Part shown: positions 10,956 through 21,611 of the stretch, in pieces
How positions within the stretch are numbered: position 1 is the stretch's first letter
How the letters are laid out: each line of letters opens with the position of its first letter
Source of the DNA: Plantago ovata
Taxonomy: Eukaryota > Streptophyta > Magnoliopsida > Lamiales > Plantaginaceae
DNA length: 64,000 bases
NCBI GenBank assembly: GCA_028274465.1
Contig: CM051458.1
Span: 72,045,766-72,109,765 of the forward strand
Direction: 5' to 3'
Translations under genes and position numbers: made by a program
The notes under the pieces: model-generated
Told to the model about the DNA's origin: nothing
The model's input: only the letters and a program-made list of their open reading frames with translations
Databases searched by the model: none

Positions 10956-11171
10956 CTTGACAAGCGGACCGCTTGGATCCCGCCAAGCGGTCCGCCTGGA
11001 CCCTGTACCCAGATTTTCCTCGTTTTTTCCATTCTTCTCACCTTTGCGCACCCGTTTTCACTTGTTTCTTGAGTCCTTTCAGGTACTACTCATATATAGG
11101 AGATTGGACACGAACCTTTATCTCAGGGAAGTGTACTTTCAATCCAATTTTTCCTTTTCATTCAACTTTTC

Positions 11172-11212
11172 TTTGCTCGAGGACGAGCAAAGGTTTAGGT
11201 TTGGGAAGGGGG
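11172..11212 (+). other. hairpin and internal polypurine block in G1
   Basis: Perfect 8-bp stem TTTGCTCG/CGAGCAAA around an AGGA loop (11172-11191), followed by a purine-rich AGGTTTGGGAAGGGGG-like block. It copies the layout before the real 3' LTR. The G2 counterpart is 39953-39972. Confidence 0.8.
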
Positions 11213-12578
11213 TATTGGATTTTCAGTACTATATGCTTGTGTGGTTCTTACATGCCTGTGGTTCGTACATGCCTGATTTTACTCAAGTTCATGTGATTTG
11301 TCGTGTTTTTTTCAAATTTTTGCATGCATATCATCCATAGATTAGTTGTTGCACGTTGTGTGTGGAGTTTATTGCCAAGTCTTTTGAACTTTTTTATTGA
11401 GTAGACTAAGTGTTTATGACCATTGATCATATGTTGCATCACTTTGCAAGTACTTTGAGGCTTGTCTCGCTTGGTTTGTCACATTCGCATGTGCACTAGT
11501 TAAGCTTAGTAGTCTCGACATCACCTTGATTGGTGTTTCTTCTGTTGCGGTTCACGATGGCCATATAAAATGATGCATGTTAGAATCTATGGTTGTAACC
11601 CGTGTAATTATGTACGTAAGAGGCGACAAGTTCTTCACCTCGATTAGAGATTGCCAAATGCCTAGGAAGGAGGTAGTGTGAGGTGTGCGATTCCTTGTAT
11701 TAAACCTATTATATCGAATAGGTTTGGGGAGGGGGTTGCCTTATTGATCTTGTCTTTCGTCCTTGAGTCGTTGTAAAGTTTTCTTTTTCCTTTTTATCTT
11801 TATTTTTGTTTTTTTGTCCCAATCTATTCTTTCGAATAGGTTTGGGAAGGTGTTTTGGACATTTAGTACTGCTGCTTGCCCCTATATATAAATAAAAAAA
11901 AAAAAAAAAAGAGAGAGAAAGAGAAAAAGAAAAGAAAAAGAAATTAAAAAAAAAAAAAAGGGAAATAAAGAATAAGACCCAAAAAGCAAAAGAAGGGTCG
12001 TTGCAAGCCAAAAAGCAGTCTAGTAAAGTGTCAAGTGTCATGTAAATATTTGTTATGGTGAAGTTATCGAGTTGTAAATTCTATCTTTCGTTTCGTGTCG
12101 CCTTTGTCCAAGGCCTGTTTTTGACCACCCTCGTCTTGCTATTCAAGAAGTGGTTGGAAGAGGCTCATTCTTGAGAGTCTGGGTAGAATAGGGGAGTGTT
12201 ATCTTTCTAAGGGAACCCTCCTTCGTTTGATGAGAGCCAGTATTGGTTCACCCTCTCTTGAGGAAAAGTCTCGCTTGGTGAACAGTAGTAAGCCCTCGGT
12301 TTCATAGGCACGGGGCAATTGTAGTATGATAACATGCATCATTGTGTCGTCACTGACCAGGTCCAGGTAGGAGATGTTACGAGAGACTCCTTTGTTTAAC
12401 CAAGTGCACATGAGAATGTGTATATTCGCAATCGAGGCATTCTTCAACCTACTTGCATGTCATGCTCATTTGCTTTTGTTCATAAGCATTTGGTAGGTTC
12501 AATAGATTAGTTCACTTTACTTGGCATGAGACTCCTTTTGTGTTGCATTTAGGATAGTTTGTTGGTTGAGGACAAGCA

Positions 12579-12598
12579 AAGGTTTGGTTTGGGGAGTT
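12579..12598 (+). promoter_or_regulatory. G1 polypurine tract
   Basis: Purine-rich block ending GGTTTGGGGAGTT immediately before the 3' LTR at 12599; the plus-strand primer. A degraded copy of the TTGCTTG/CAAGCAA hairpin lies just upstream. Confidence 0.85.
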
Positions 12599-14000
12599 TG
12601 ATGAACGTATTTTTGACGCGTTCATCTTGTCTTTTTTACCTTATTTTGCTATCTTTTAGCCTTGTTTTTTGGTTAGTTTTGTAGAATAGTGTCACGTTTA
12701 TTCTTTTCTGCATTTTCATGCACTTAGGAACGAAATGGCGTTTTTGGAGCTAAAAACGAGCTTTTTTGATAGAAAATGGCCCCGCTGAAGTTCCTTGATC
12801 TCCACGGCTTGTTCGTGAGTGTTTGAGCATCAATAAGCATTGAGAAGGATGAGTCCAAGGCACCCGAGGGCCGTACGAGGGCAAAAAGATTGAGTTGGAA
12901 GACAAAAATCTGCCCAGGAGCCAAGCTAAGCGCCTGGAATAGTGAAGCGCTCCGCTTCATTTTCCAGGAGTTTTGGCATAGCAGCCAAGCGAAGCTTGGA
13001 GGGCCCAAGCGCTTCGCTTGCCAAGCGCTACGCTTGGCCTCTCCAAGCGGTCCGCTTGGCAGCGGTTATGTTTTCAGATTTTCCTTCTTAGATCTGATCT
13101 TCAGTTACTTTTTGGATACTTTTGAACACCAGCTTCGTTTTGGCAGAGCTCCTAAGCCCCAAAACTAAGAGAAAACTCAGATTACATTGTATTTTAGATT
13201 GGATTAAAGGTTTTGGCATAGGATTGCATCCATTGTTTCATCTACGGAGAGGTTTTCATCAATACCCACCGATTAGTGATAGCTTGGTGGTAACATTGTA
13301 TCATTATCTCTTGTCTAGTAGTTTGATTTGATGTATTCTATTTACAATTCATATGATTTGATGTCTATGTTGATGAATATGAGTAGCTAAATCCTTTGTG
13401 TTGGTGGTAGAATGTAGAATATGCATGCTATGGGTTATGTTTATGCTTACATGAGATTGTGATTCAATCTTGCTGAAAATTCCTTCATATGATTCTTAGT
13501 TGCCTATAAAATATATTCGAATTGAGTATAGTGACAAACTCTTGGTCAATGAAAGCTATAGGATTGTATGTTAGAGATTTGCAGCATGCTAGATAAATGG
13601 TGTTAGTGACAAGCACCTCTAAAGTATTGATAGTGGTCTTTTATGATGTGTGTCTTGAAAGTTACCTAGACGAGTTGCTTAGCAGACTTGATCGAAGGTT
13701 TTACGCACTGAACTTGTGAGCATATTCGTAACCCATGCATGTGTATTTGATTTCTACCACCAACCGTTTTCCAAACTTGATTACAACAATCTGATTTCTC
13801 GTTGCTTTGTTCTAAGAAAGCAATTCTATAAACACTTGAAATCGTTGTCTGAAATAACTAGCAAAAACCACAAACAAAGCCACGTTAGGTCCCGAGAGAA
13901 CGACACTCGGGGACAACTTGCCATTGCACTCTTGTTTGTGTAGTGATAAGTGTTCTTTGGCTTTTTAAACAAATTTAATTGGTGAAAAACGACATCATCA
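12599..14000 (+). repeat. G1 3' LTR
   Basis: 1402-bp direct copy of 9534-10938. It ends CATCATCA at 14000 and is followed by the second copy of the target duplication CGTGC. It lacks two bases inside one palindrome of the island relative to the 5' LTR. Confidence 0.92.
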
Positions 14001-14568
14001 CGTGCGAGCTTTGCATTTAATGCTTATTTGAATAGAATTCAAACAGTAACATTGGAGCGCAAATACAAGTACTTTCAGCAAGAGGTCACATATGTTCCAT
14101 CAGCAAGTGGTCAGTCTCAGTTTCAGCAAGCACAACTTACCCTGTCTTCCAGATTTTCACTTATGCAATGTTGTTGCTGAAGTTTCCACTTTCTGAGCAA
14201 CATGTGCCTTTGTAGATACCAGTCTTAAGAAATCTTCTTGTCTTCAGATCTTCGAATTCTTCAAGTCTTCAGATCTTCAAAATTCTTCAAGATTCTGAGC
14301 GGTTCTAAATGCTTCAATAGTTTGTTTGTAAAAACAAAGTACATCGTTAGCAAATGCTTCAATAGGTTATTTTATTTTCAGAAAACAAGATACATCATAA
14401 GCTTTAAAAACCAACCTATCTAGCACCTACTCTAAGTCTTCAGCAAACGTTCCTCTTTTACAATGTCCTTAAAATTCTAAATTCCTATGGACCTTAAGAG
14501 TACTAGTTACTGGACTTTCCTTAATTTAGCATGGTTAATTGCTCATCAAAATTACAAGTTTCCTAACA
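14001..14568 (-). repeat. S3 3' LTR, truncated
   Basis: Matches 27970-28536 of the 5' LTR with scattered substitutions and small indels. The rest of the LTR is missing; before G1 inserted, this point was joined to S2 pol at 9528. It contains two copies of the TCTTCAGATCTTC-type minisatellite unit (about 14220-14300). Confidence 0.88.
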
Positions 14569-14610
14569 AATTTCCCCCTTTTTGATGTTAGCAATCCATG
14601 GCTAAATTAA
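14521..14610 (-). promoter_or_regulatory. S3 polypurine tract inside an inverted repeat
   Basis: Arm one (LTR, 14521-14551) and arm two (internal, 14579-14610) are imperfect reverse complements of about 30 bp with small indels. The 27-nt loop holds the LTR terminus and the polypurine tract (14569-14583, AAAAAGGGGGAAAT on the minus strand). Confidence 0.8.
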
Positions 14611-14832
14611 TTGTTACCCTTTTAGAGGTTTCTGATGTTGAATAAATCAGTTGATTAATGCAAGCATACTTGAATAATTTAAACAATAAGCATAAGTAAA
14701 TTGCATAATCAAAAACCAATAAGAGTCAAAAGCTTCATTGCTGATAGTTATCTTTCAGAAGTTTACAAGAAGTAGCAGAGATAACTAAACAAAATCAGCA
14801 AACAAAACTTTACCAAAAACTATTACAGAGAG

Positions 14833-17800
14833 TTAAGCTCTTCCAGAAGATTTTCTCAAAATCTCTCTTACACTCTTCTCAGCAAGTGCAGTAAATTCGA
14901 CACAGTCCTTTTCGTAGTTTTCCAGAAGCCTACGGACTTGTAGTTGAAGAATTCTTGCGTTTTTGCAGGCAGTATGATGATGCTTTTCAGCATTCATTTC
15001 CATGTAGTGAGTTACCCACAAATGCATGCCCCAATTGCTGGCATGGAGAAGCTGTGTATCTGAAATGCTTTTAGGATGAATCTTTCTTAGCCAGAGAAGA
15101 TCTTCTTCTTGATCCTTAGCAGTGAGATAGAAGTACTCATAAGGAATCAATCCAAGTCTCTTCTTTGTTTTCTTGGTTACTGGGTTAGAGTAGTAAGCAA
15201 TGCCAGGTGGTTTTATCAGATTTGTTTCTTGTCTATAAGTCTTTCTAATGGCAGTTTTTCTTACTGAGACCTCAAGATTCAACCATCTCCCAGCAATATT
15301 TCTTGGGAGGGATTCTTCCCTTTGTTTTCTTTGTACCTTGAGTTCAATCCATGTGAACATTTGGTTCAATATGGCTGTAGGAAGAACTCATTCACCAGCA
15401 AATCTTCCAGCTTTAAGATCCAGCAACCATGAATGTTTCTGATCACATTCTGAGTGGTTTCATCATTGCTGGTCTTTGTATATTCGATGTCGGAGCCAAT
15501 AGCAATGCTGACCAACCTCTTTCTTCCTGTCTTTGCCTTCTTCTTCTTGATTTAGCATTGTCTTGATCTCTTGCTGAAGAGTCAGACGAGAAATGCTTTG
15601 AGTGGCCAGACGGAGTCAAGGCTGTTAAGGGTCTAGCTCTTATGGCTTGAGCTATTGTCTGATTGTCATCATCTTCATCATCTTCATTCAGATTTTGATG
15701 ACTTTCAGTATGGCAAACATCTTGAGTTTCAGCAGCAGTTTTTCTCTTTTTGGTACTTGCTGAATTCAACTCAGATTCTGCTTGCCTTTTAGAACTTTGC
15801 TCTCTTTCAGCAAGCGGTTTTATGGGCAGTGGCTCATCAACAGCAGGAGGGGTTTGGTTTCTTTTTCTGGTACTTTTATTTTCCCCCTTAGACATGGATT
15901 GCAACATCGGAGTGATGTGCAGAGAATAGAACTCATTGCAATTTTCAGCAAGAGTGCTTAAACTGTTATACTTCATGATGATTTTTTGCTGATCAGAAGT
16001 CATTTTTGACAACTCTTTTTGAATGCTCACCATGTTCTCTTCATGTCGTTTTTCTGTTGCGGCCTTATAATCCATGAAAGTCTGAGCCTTCACGAGAGCG
16101 GTCTTTGCTAGTTTGAGTGCTTGACTTACATCTTCTTCATAGCTCTGGTGATAAAGACTTATGTCTTTCTGAGCTATTGTCAGAGTAGTAGTGCGTCTCA
16201 GCACTGTAGCTAAATTTTTTCCAAAATCAAGCGGGCTCTCAGCAAGCAATGCCTCATCTTCTGCTTTGCAGGCATCATGGACTTTCTTTAGTTCCAAAAT
16301 TCTAGGAGTAAACTCCTCAACTCTTGGGAACGGCACTAGTTGTGGTGTCAAGGAATGAACTTTTAGTTCTGAAGCAAACTGATCATCCTTTATCAGCAAT
16401 TCTCCTCTTAGACCATCGTCTAAATCATTTGTGTAATCAGGAGGAGGAATTTGAACTACTTTTGGGTCTCTTTTGGATTGTTCATCCTCATTTGCTGATA
16501 AGTCGTCGTCATCCCCAGATTCATCAAGGTCAGCAACCTTGGAACCTAAGTCAGCAGCTCCACTTCCTTTTGGTTGAGTGGTTGCTGATGGCAACACTTG
16601 AGACTCAACAACTGGAGTTTCACCAGTAGTTAGTTTTAATTGAGTAGTTGCTGAAGGCAACGTTTGAGACTCAATGACTGGAGTTTCGCCAGTAGTTAGT
16701 TTTAATTGAGTTTGGGACTCAATTACTGGAGTTTCGCCAGTAGTAATTGGAAGGGAGGGGACTTCCTTTGATCTTACTCCTGAAGATTGACCAATTTCCA
16801 GATCATGGGTATGCCTTGCATGGATCAAGAGACTATTCTGTAGAGCGCGTTGGTAATCTTCATCCTGTTCATCATCATCATCAAGGTTTTCATCAGTAAC
16901 CTTGGCATCAGAAATTGGACTCTTGCCATTTTTCAAGGCAACCCTTTTTCTGGCATATTCTTCTTCAGTATCAGCACCTTGTACAGGTGCTTGATTTTCA
17001 GCAGCAGCAGGAGGAGGTTGAGATTCATGTTGAGGTTGTGGTTTTTCAGCTTGCTGATTTTCTTGTTGAACATTTTCAGCAACTGTCAACTTTAAACCTC
17101 CAGCATCAGGACTTGGACCTTGATTGTCATCATCATCGTCTTTCTTGTCCTTGGAATCTTTCCCTTCATCATCACTTGGATCAGTGGGAATGTTCTCATC
17201 TTCTTCCTCTTCATCATCATCTGTCAGAATTACTAGCTCAAGGTGCTTGTACAAAGCAACACTTGTCACTTCCTCTTCCTCATTGATTTTGTGGGGATCA
17301 GCCACCACATGTACAAATGAACCTTTGAGCATCACAACTTGTTCAGCTGGAGAGGCACTCTTGAATTTGGCCTTCATATTCTCTCTGATTTGAGCAATCA
17401 GATCCGAGCTCATTTGCTGAGAATATGTCATTTCTTCAGGGAGGATGGAGTGAACAAATGTTTCGAGCTTTAGCAGAGAAGATCCTCTTTTTCTCGTTTG
17501 AAAGATGAAGATGGAGATCAGAGAAGTCCATTCGCCTGTATCATTGCCAGTTGCTGACGGACTTAGCAACTCTTGACAAAGTGGTTCTTTTGAAGTTCAA
17601 GTACAGTTCCTCAGAACTCACTTGTTGATCTTCAGCGATGATTACCACTTCAGTGGTCTCCTTTTGAGCCTGAAAAAGAACGTTATTTAGATCAGGATTA
17701 GTTTGGAAAATTGTTTCAGAGTTCAAAGGTGAAACATGAATTACCTGCTGAGATTCAACAAGCTCATGTTGTACAATTTCCATTCCTTGGGGAGCTTGAG

Positions 17801-17942
17801 TAGTATCCTCCATTTGTTCATCCTGAAATAAATTTGAGTTAGATACAAGTACTAAGTTGTCAAACTTAGTTTTATTATCAAAAACATTAACTACCTGCTG
17901 AGCAGGGAGTGTTGGTTCTGGTGTAGAGGCTTCAGCAACCAT
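14833..17942 (-). pseudogene. S3 env-like ORF, middle and C-terminal part
   Basis: Three consecutive frames (17541-17942, 15443-17569 of 708 aa, 14833-15369 of 178 aa) continue the env-like protein. Visible parts in order: an NWQRYRRMDFSDL-like phrase broken by a frameshift near 17550; a helical segment; a strongly acidic Asp/Glu tract; a threefold LTTGETPV repeat; a long coiled-coil-like Lys/Glu/Gln region; basic clusters (TKKRKT, SRRRRQR); and a C-terminal domain with Trp-rich and HLW motifs. No signal peptide or membrane span is visible. Breaks lie near 17550 and 15400. Function unknown; env-like is a positional name. Confidence 0.8.
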
Positions 17943-18286
17943 CTGACTTGCATCTTGAGAAGTCCGTAGATATAATATAATATTAACAAAAGAATAAGTT
18001 TCAGAATTTGAAGTTTTACTGATGGTTGAATTAACTACCTGCTGAAGAAGGACAGGTTGTGGCTCAGTCCTTTCAGCATTAACAGTTTCTTCAGCTTCTT
18101 GGACTGTTTATTCAGCAGACTTCTTGTCTTGCTCTGTTTGAGAAAGCTGTGCGGTTTCAGTGATCTCCCTTGTCTCTGAAATGAAAAGTTGAGCAGAAGC
18201 ATCTTGACCTTTAACCTCACTGCTTGTCATGAAGACATCAATGGATTTGTTGGATGATTCTTCAATATCCAACTCCATTTGTTGGT

Positions 18287-20101
18287 TTATAGCTTCCAGT
18301 ACAAGCTGGACTTTGTCGATTGATGTCTTGGGTGAACTTGGGCAGTATTCTCAGCATCACGAGATGCGTCGTTGAATAGTGCTTCTTGTGTTTCAGCAAC
18401 TTCTGGAACTTGAACCATTGCTGTCTCAGCAACTAGTCCTTCAGCAAGCGGGGTTTCAGCAACTTGATGAGTTGCTTGTTCAGCAACCATCTTTTCAGCA
18501 GCATCAGCAAGTGCCGCCTTTTGCAGATCAGCAGCAATATCACTTGCTGGTTCCATAGTTTGATCATCTAGATTATCTACAATGTAGATATCTGGGACTT
18601 GGGCAGGAATTTCATTTCCACTGCCTTGTGGTCTGTTCTCTGTAGAAGTATCAACGTTGAGTCGATCACTGAAGGCTTCCGCAAACACTTCAATGTTGCT
18701 GACATAGGCTTCAGTAACTACCTTGTCAACATCTACTGGCAAATGCGTTTCAGCATTTGTCTGGGAATTGTCTGAGAGGTCTTGGACAACAGGAACTGAC
18801 TTGCGAGCCAGTGTTTTCTTCCTTGTGTTGCTGGTCCGTTTCCTCTTTGGTACGGGGTTTGCTGATGAAGCTGCAGTCTGAGTGTCATCATCAGCTTTAG
18901 ATTTCTTCAGTTTCCCAGCAGACACGTCAGTAGTTGCATTTTCAGCAACGGCTGGTGTACACGTACCTTGTTGATCATCTACAGCAGTTTCATTTTTGTC
19001 ACCACTATCAACAGCAGTTTCATCTCTAAGTTGCTGAGTGGTAACATCTGCAGCTGTTGTATACCTTTCTTGCTGGCTTGTGCTGACAACATTTGCAGCT
19101 GTTGTCTTTTTAGATTTTTCAAGTTTCTTGCCAGCAGTCTTTGGTACATTCTGCTTGTAGAAGGATCTTCCCACATTGCATACAGATTTCTTGATTGGCA
19201 ATGGGTTTCTCAGTTGAATCCTGAAATGTTCAAGGATGTAGCATATCTTTATTCCATACATAGCTGGAAAGGAAGGTGAGACCTTGTTGTCTTCTACCTT
19301 TACCTTAAACTTAGTAACACAATCAACAAGCCTGTTGAGAATGTACTTAGCCCAATTAAGTTCCGTTTTATTTTCATGGATATGCATCAGCAGCGGCCAT
19401 CTTCTTAGGCCTACTTGGTCAATTCCTCGAACTTGGGAGTCAAGAACTTTTATTAGTAGCAAAGCTACTAGACCAAGTGAATGGCAGAGATGCTTACTCT
19501 TAACGTGCTTTGTCCAAGTCACGGGAGCAATCTCTCCTTTCTTCATTTTCTCATATCTGACGTCATTGTAGAAAGCTTCAATTTCTTCGTCAGTGGCAGT
19601 GACGTTATCTTCAGTTCCAGTGGTTGGAATCTGAATGATTTCCGCTAAATCAGTCCATTTCAGGACAATTTGCGTGTTCTGAACTGTAGTAAAGATCACT
19701 TTTTCAGTGACTCCTTTACTATCAGTGAGGGACTGGATTTCTGCATTGTTGTAGAATTCCATTGTATCTATCATGCTCACTTGCTTAGTGCGAGCAGATA
19801 TAAAGTGCATGAGGCCTTGCTGCTTGATAAACTCAAGCGCCTCTTCATTCTTGTCATCGAGTTCTTGTTCATAGAAGTACCTAATGTACTTCTCTTTTGC
19901 AGAACCTCCCCATTGCATCAACATCTCACACTTTGCAGTGTCAAGATATGACGGAGGCATAGTTTTTTCCGATATTCTATCATTTTTCAACACAACTTTC
20001 GTTGTGTTTGTTGCCGGAGTAGTCACCGGAGCAGTGCGTGTTTCAGCACTGTCAACCTTAGATGACTTTGAGGACTTAGAAGACTGTCTCTTTGGTGCCA
20101 C
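18287..20101 (-). CDS. S3 env-like ORF, N-terminal part (604 aa)
   Basis: Opens with an ATG (MAPKRQ) and is uninterrupted for 604 residues. Residues 1-60 are basic and Ser/Lys-rich. Residues 60-290 look globular, with many aromatic and hydrophobic positions, including a short patch SLGLVALLLIKVL too short for a membrane span. The rest is Ala/Glu/Thr-rich with repeated VAET and basic patches (KRKRT, RKK). It sits after pol on the same strand, 146 bp downstream of a conserved TATA box. S6 encodes the same protein. The globular part may relate distantly to the 'putative plant transposon protein' domain; that is inference. Confidence 0.75.
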   Translation of the reverse strand: MAPKRQSSKSSKSSKVDSAETRTAPVTTPATNTTKVVLKNDRISEKTMPPSYLDTAKCEMLMQWGGSAKEKYIRYFYEQELDDKNEEALEFIKQQGLMHFISARTKQVSMIDTMEFYNNAEIQSLTDSKGVTEKVIFTTVQNTQIVLKWTDLAEIIQIPTTGTEDNVTATDEEIEAFYNDVRYEKMKKGEIAPVTWTKHVKSKHLCHSLGLVALLLIKVLDSQVRGIDQVGLRRWPLLMHIHENKTELNWAKYILNRLVDCVTKFKVKVEDNKVSPSFPAMYGIKICYILEHFRIQLRNPLPIKKSVCNVGRSFYKQNVPKTAGKKLEKSKKTTAANVVSTSQQERYTTAADVTTQQLRDETAVDSGDKNETAVDDQQGTCTPAVAENATTDVSAGKLKKSKADDDTQTAASSANPVPKRKRTSNTRKKTLARKSVPVVQDLSDNSQTNAETHLPVDVDKVVTEAYVSNIEVFAEAFSDRLNVDTSTENRPQGSGNEIPAQVPDIYIVDNLDDQTMEPASDIAADLQKAALADAAEKMVAEQATHQVAETPLAEGLVAETAMVQVPEVAETQEALFNDASRDAENTAQVHPRHQSTKSSLYWKL

Positions 20102-20629
20102 TTCTTATATAGAGAAGAAAGTGTGTACGAAAAGAGATGGTTTGCTTTTTTTTTTTTTTTACCGGAGGTACAGTAGATTCAGGCTAAAATTTGCAGAGAA
20201 AGGAAATGTGAGTTAAAGAATTTTGTCATTTCTCTAACTCCTTCTTTATATAGTGTCTCTGATGTGTGAGAAACTCAATCGATTAAATGCTCTCAGCAAG
20301 GGTAAAACAGAGAAACATAAGCGTTAGTGGGGTCTTTGCATTAAATACGTAGTGGCCCACTAACTTGAAACCGTCAGAGCAATCTCTCTCTTTGTTTTAT
20401 TAACCGTTAGATTAGTAACTCCTTTTAATCAATGGCCACGATTGAATTTCATGTCATGATTATTACGAGTTTATCTGTGCCCATTAACGTCACAAATTGA
20501 TTTTACCGAGTTTTAAGAGATTAGATTGCTTGCTGAAATAGACAAGAATCTTTTCAGCGAGTTTGCATTATCATCCTGGATAATTGCTGAAAGTTCCCCC
20601 TTACTCAGATATCTCATATTTTCTTAAGT
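20102..20629 (-). other. leader and intergenic tract upstream of S3 env-like ORF
   Basis: Non-coding. On the minus strand it reads: polypurine block (20594-20605), an AT-rich stretch, TATA box (20244-20253), a leader, then a 16-base run of T on the plus strand (about 20148-20160) close to the ATG. The leader and TATA region are well conserved with S6 60666-61150. Confidence 0.65.
20244..20253 (-). promoter_or_regulatory. putative internal promoter TATA box, S3 env-like ORF
   Basis: CTATATAAAG on the minus strand, about 145 bp before the ATG. S6 has CTATATAAAC at 60804-60813, about 140 bp before its ATG, with the flanking leader conserved. This suggests a separate transcript for the env-like ORF. 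Confidence 0.5.
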
Positions 20630-20929
20630 TTAAAAAAGATATTTCTTATTTCTCGTATCAGTAAATTCTTTTGTACTTGAGATATCCTTTGGTAAAATCT
20701 GAGAGATGAGTTTTGCTCTTTTTCTGAGTTCCCGTCTCAGAATATTCCCTTGATACTTGAATACCTGTTTCAGTATCTTGACTGTCTGAATGCCTGTTTC
20801 AGCAATCCTTAAGGTTTTTCTCTTACTTAATGCCTCTCTCAGCAAGTGATCAAGTTTCCTAACAAATACCCGTTTTGAAGGAATTACTTTCTGAATGCCT
20901 GTTTCAGCAAACATGTAGTGACTTATCAT
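20630..20929 (-). CDS. small conserved ORF between pol and env-like ORF (S3 copy)
   Basis: A 99-residue frame starting at an ATG on the minus strand. It shares VIPSKRVFVRKLDHLLR and AETGIQ phrases with the S1, S2 and S6 versions; the C-terminal half diverges. The VFVRKLD core lies on a 17-bp copy of the LTR edge (20851-20867). No recognised domain. Whether it is translated is unknown. Confidence 0.35.
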   Translation of the reverse strand: MISHYMFAETGIQKVIPSKRVFVRKLDHLLREALSKRKTLRIAETGIQTVKILKQVFKYQGNILRRELRKRAKLISQILPKDISSTKEFTDTRNKKYLF

Positions 20930-20993
20930 TTCTTAGAAGAAATTAGTAGACGGAGCTTTAAGTAAGAATACTTTGGCTTGCTGAATACCTGTT

Positions 20994-21611
20994 TCAGCAT
21001 TCTGCCAAATGTATCCTTAATTGAGGTAGTTCGATCAACCCAAGGTTATACCTTAGCATTGCGAACCTATTATCTGGTAGGGGCTTTGTAAAGATGTCAG
21101 CAAGCTGATCATCAGTGCCTACTTTCACAACCTCAATATCTCCTTTTTCTACATGATCTCTAATGAAATGATGTCTAATATCAATGTGCTTAGTCCTTCA
21201 GTGAAACTTAGGATTTTGCGTGATAGCAATAGCACTTGTATTATCACAAAAGATTGGTGTTTTCTTTGCAGAAATACCATAATCTCTTAATTGTTGCTGA
21301 ATCCATAGGATTTGAGCTGTGCAACAACCAGCTGCAATGTATTCAGATTCAGTGGATGAATTGGCAACACAGGTTTGCTTCTTGCTGAACCATGATATTA
21401 ATCTGGTACCCAAAAACTGACAAGTTCCAGAGGTACTTTTTCTATCAAGAGTTGATCCTCCATGATCAGCATCAGAATAACCAACCAATTCAAGTCCAGA
21501 ATTTTTAGGATACCATAATCCAACATTGACTGTACCTTTGACATATTTCAGTATCTTGATTGCCTTTTTGTAGTGTGATTCTCTTGGATCAGATTGGAAT
21601 CTTGCACACAC
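20994..21611 (-). pseudogene. S3 RNase H and pol C-terminus
   Basis: The frame at 21198-21611 has SDADHGG, STESEY and the end of the RT connection domain. A frameshift near 21610, in an ACACAC repeat, separates it from the RT frame. A TGA replaces a Ser codon (21198-21200) just after NPKFH. The tail continues to ADIFTKPL and ends about nine codons later than in S1 and S2 because the usual stop is mutated (new stop 20994-20996). Confidence 0.88.

Larger units (their letters stand above)
10939..12598 (+). other. G1 internal region, non-coding module
   Basis: No credible coding sequence. It starts with the primer site and two palindromes of the CCAAGCG type (10956-10998). It then has a hairpin plus polypurine block (11172-11212), two AACCTATTC-type hairpins each followed by a G-rich tract (11703-11745, about 11818-11858), an A/G-rich simple repeat (about 11887-11965) and the true polypurine tract. 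The module is homologous to G2 37228-40205 (minus) and to G6 62865-64000 (minus). Confidence 0.75.
9534..14000 (+). mobile_element. G1: complete non-autonomous Gypsy-type element (F1 family)
   Basis: Two direct LTRs (1405 and 1402 bp; TGATGA...TCATCA ends) flank a 1.66 kb internal region with a tRNA-Asp primer site and a polypurine tract. A 5-bp target duplication CGTGC lies at 9529-9533 and 14001-14005, so the insertion is intact. No gag or pol coding sequence is present, which fits a LARD-like element mobilised by proteins from relatives. By hand comparison the LTRs differ at about 30 positions (roughly 2 percent), so it is younger than the Copia remnants around it. Confidence 0.93.

Noticed and set aside
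12199..12447. 82-residue frame antisense in G1, matched at 37379-37627 in G2
   Set aside because: The two differ at only 7 residues, but there is no ATG, only a TTG, and the G6 copy has an early stop. Conservation fits the shared non-coding module.
16324..17393. Open frames on the plus strand across the S3 env-like region
   Set aside because: They lie opposite a conserved coding frame and are rich in His, Ser and Leu from antisense reading of acidic repeats. They are not conserved with S6.
20101..20160. Second TATA-like TCTATATAAG just before the env-like ATG of S3
   Set aside because: Too close to the ATG to leave a leader, and the better conserved box is about 145 bp upstream.
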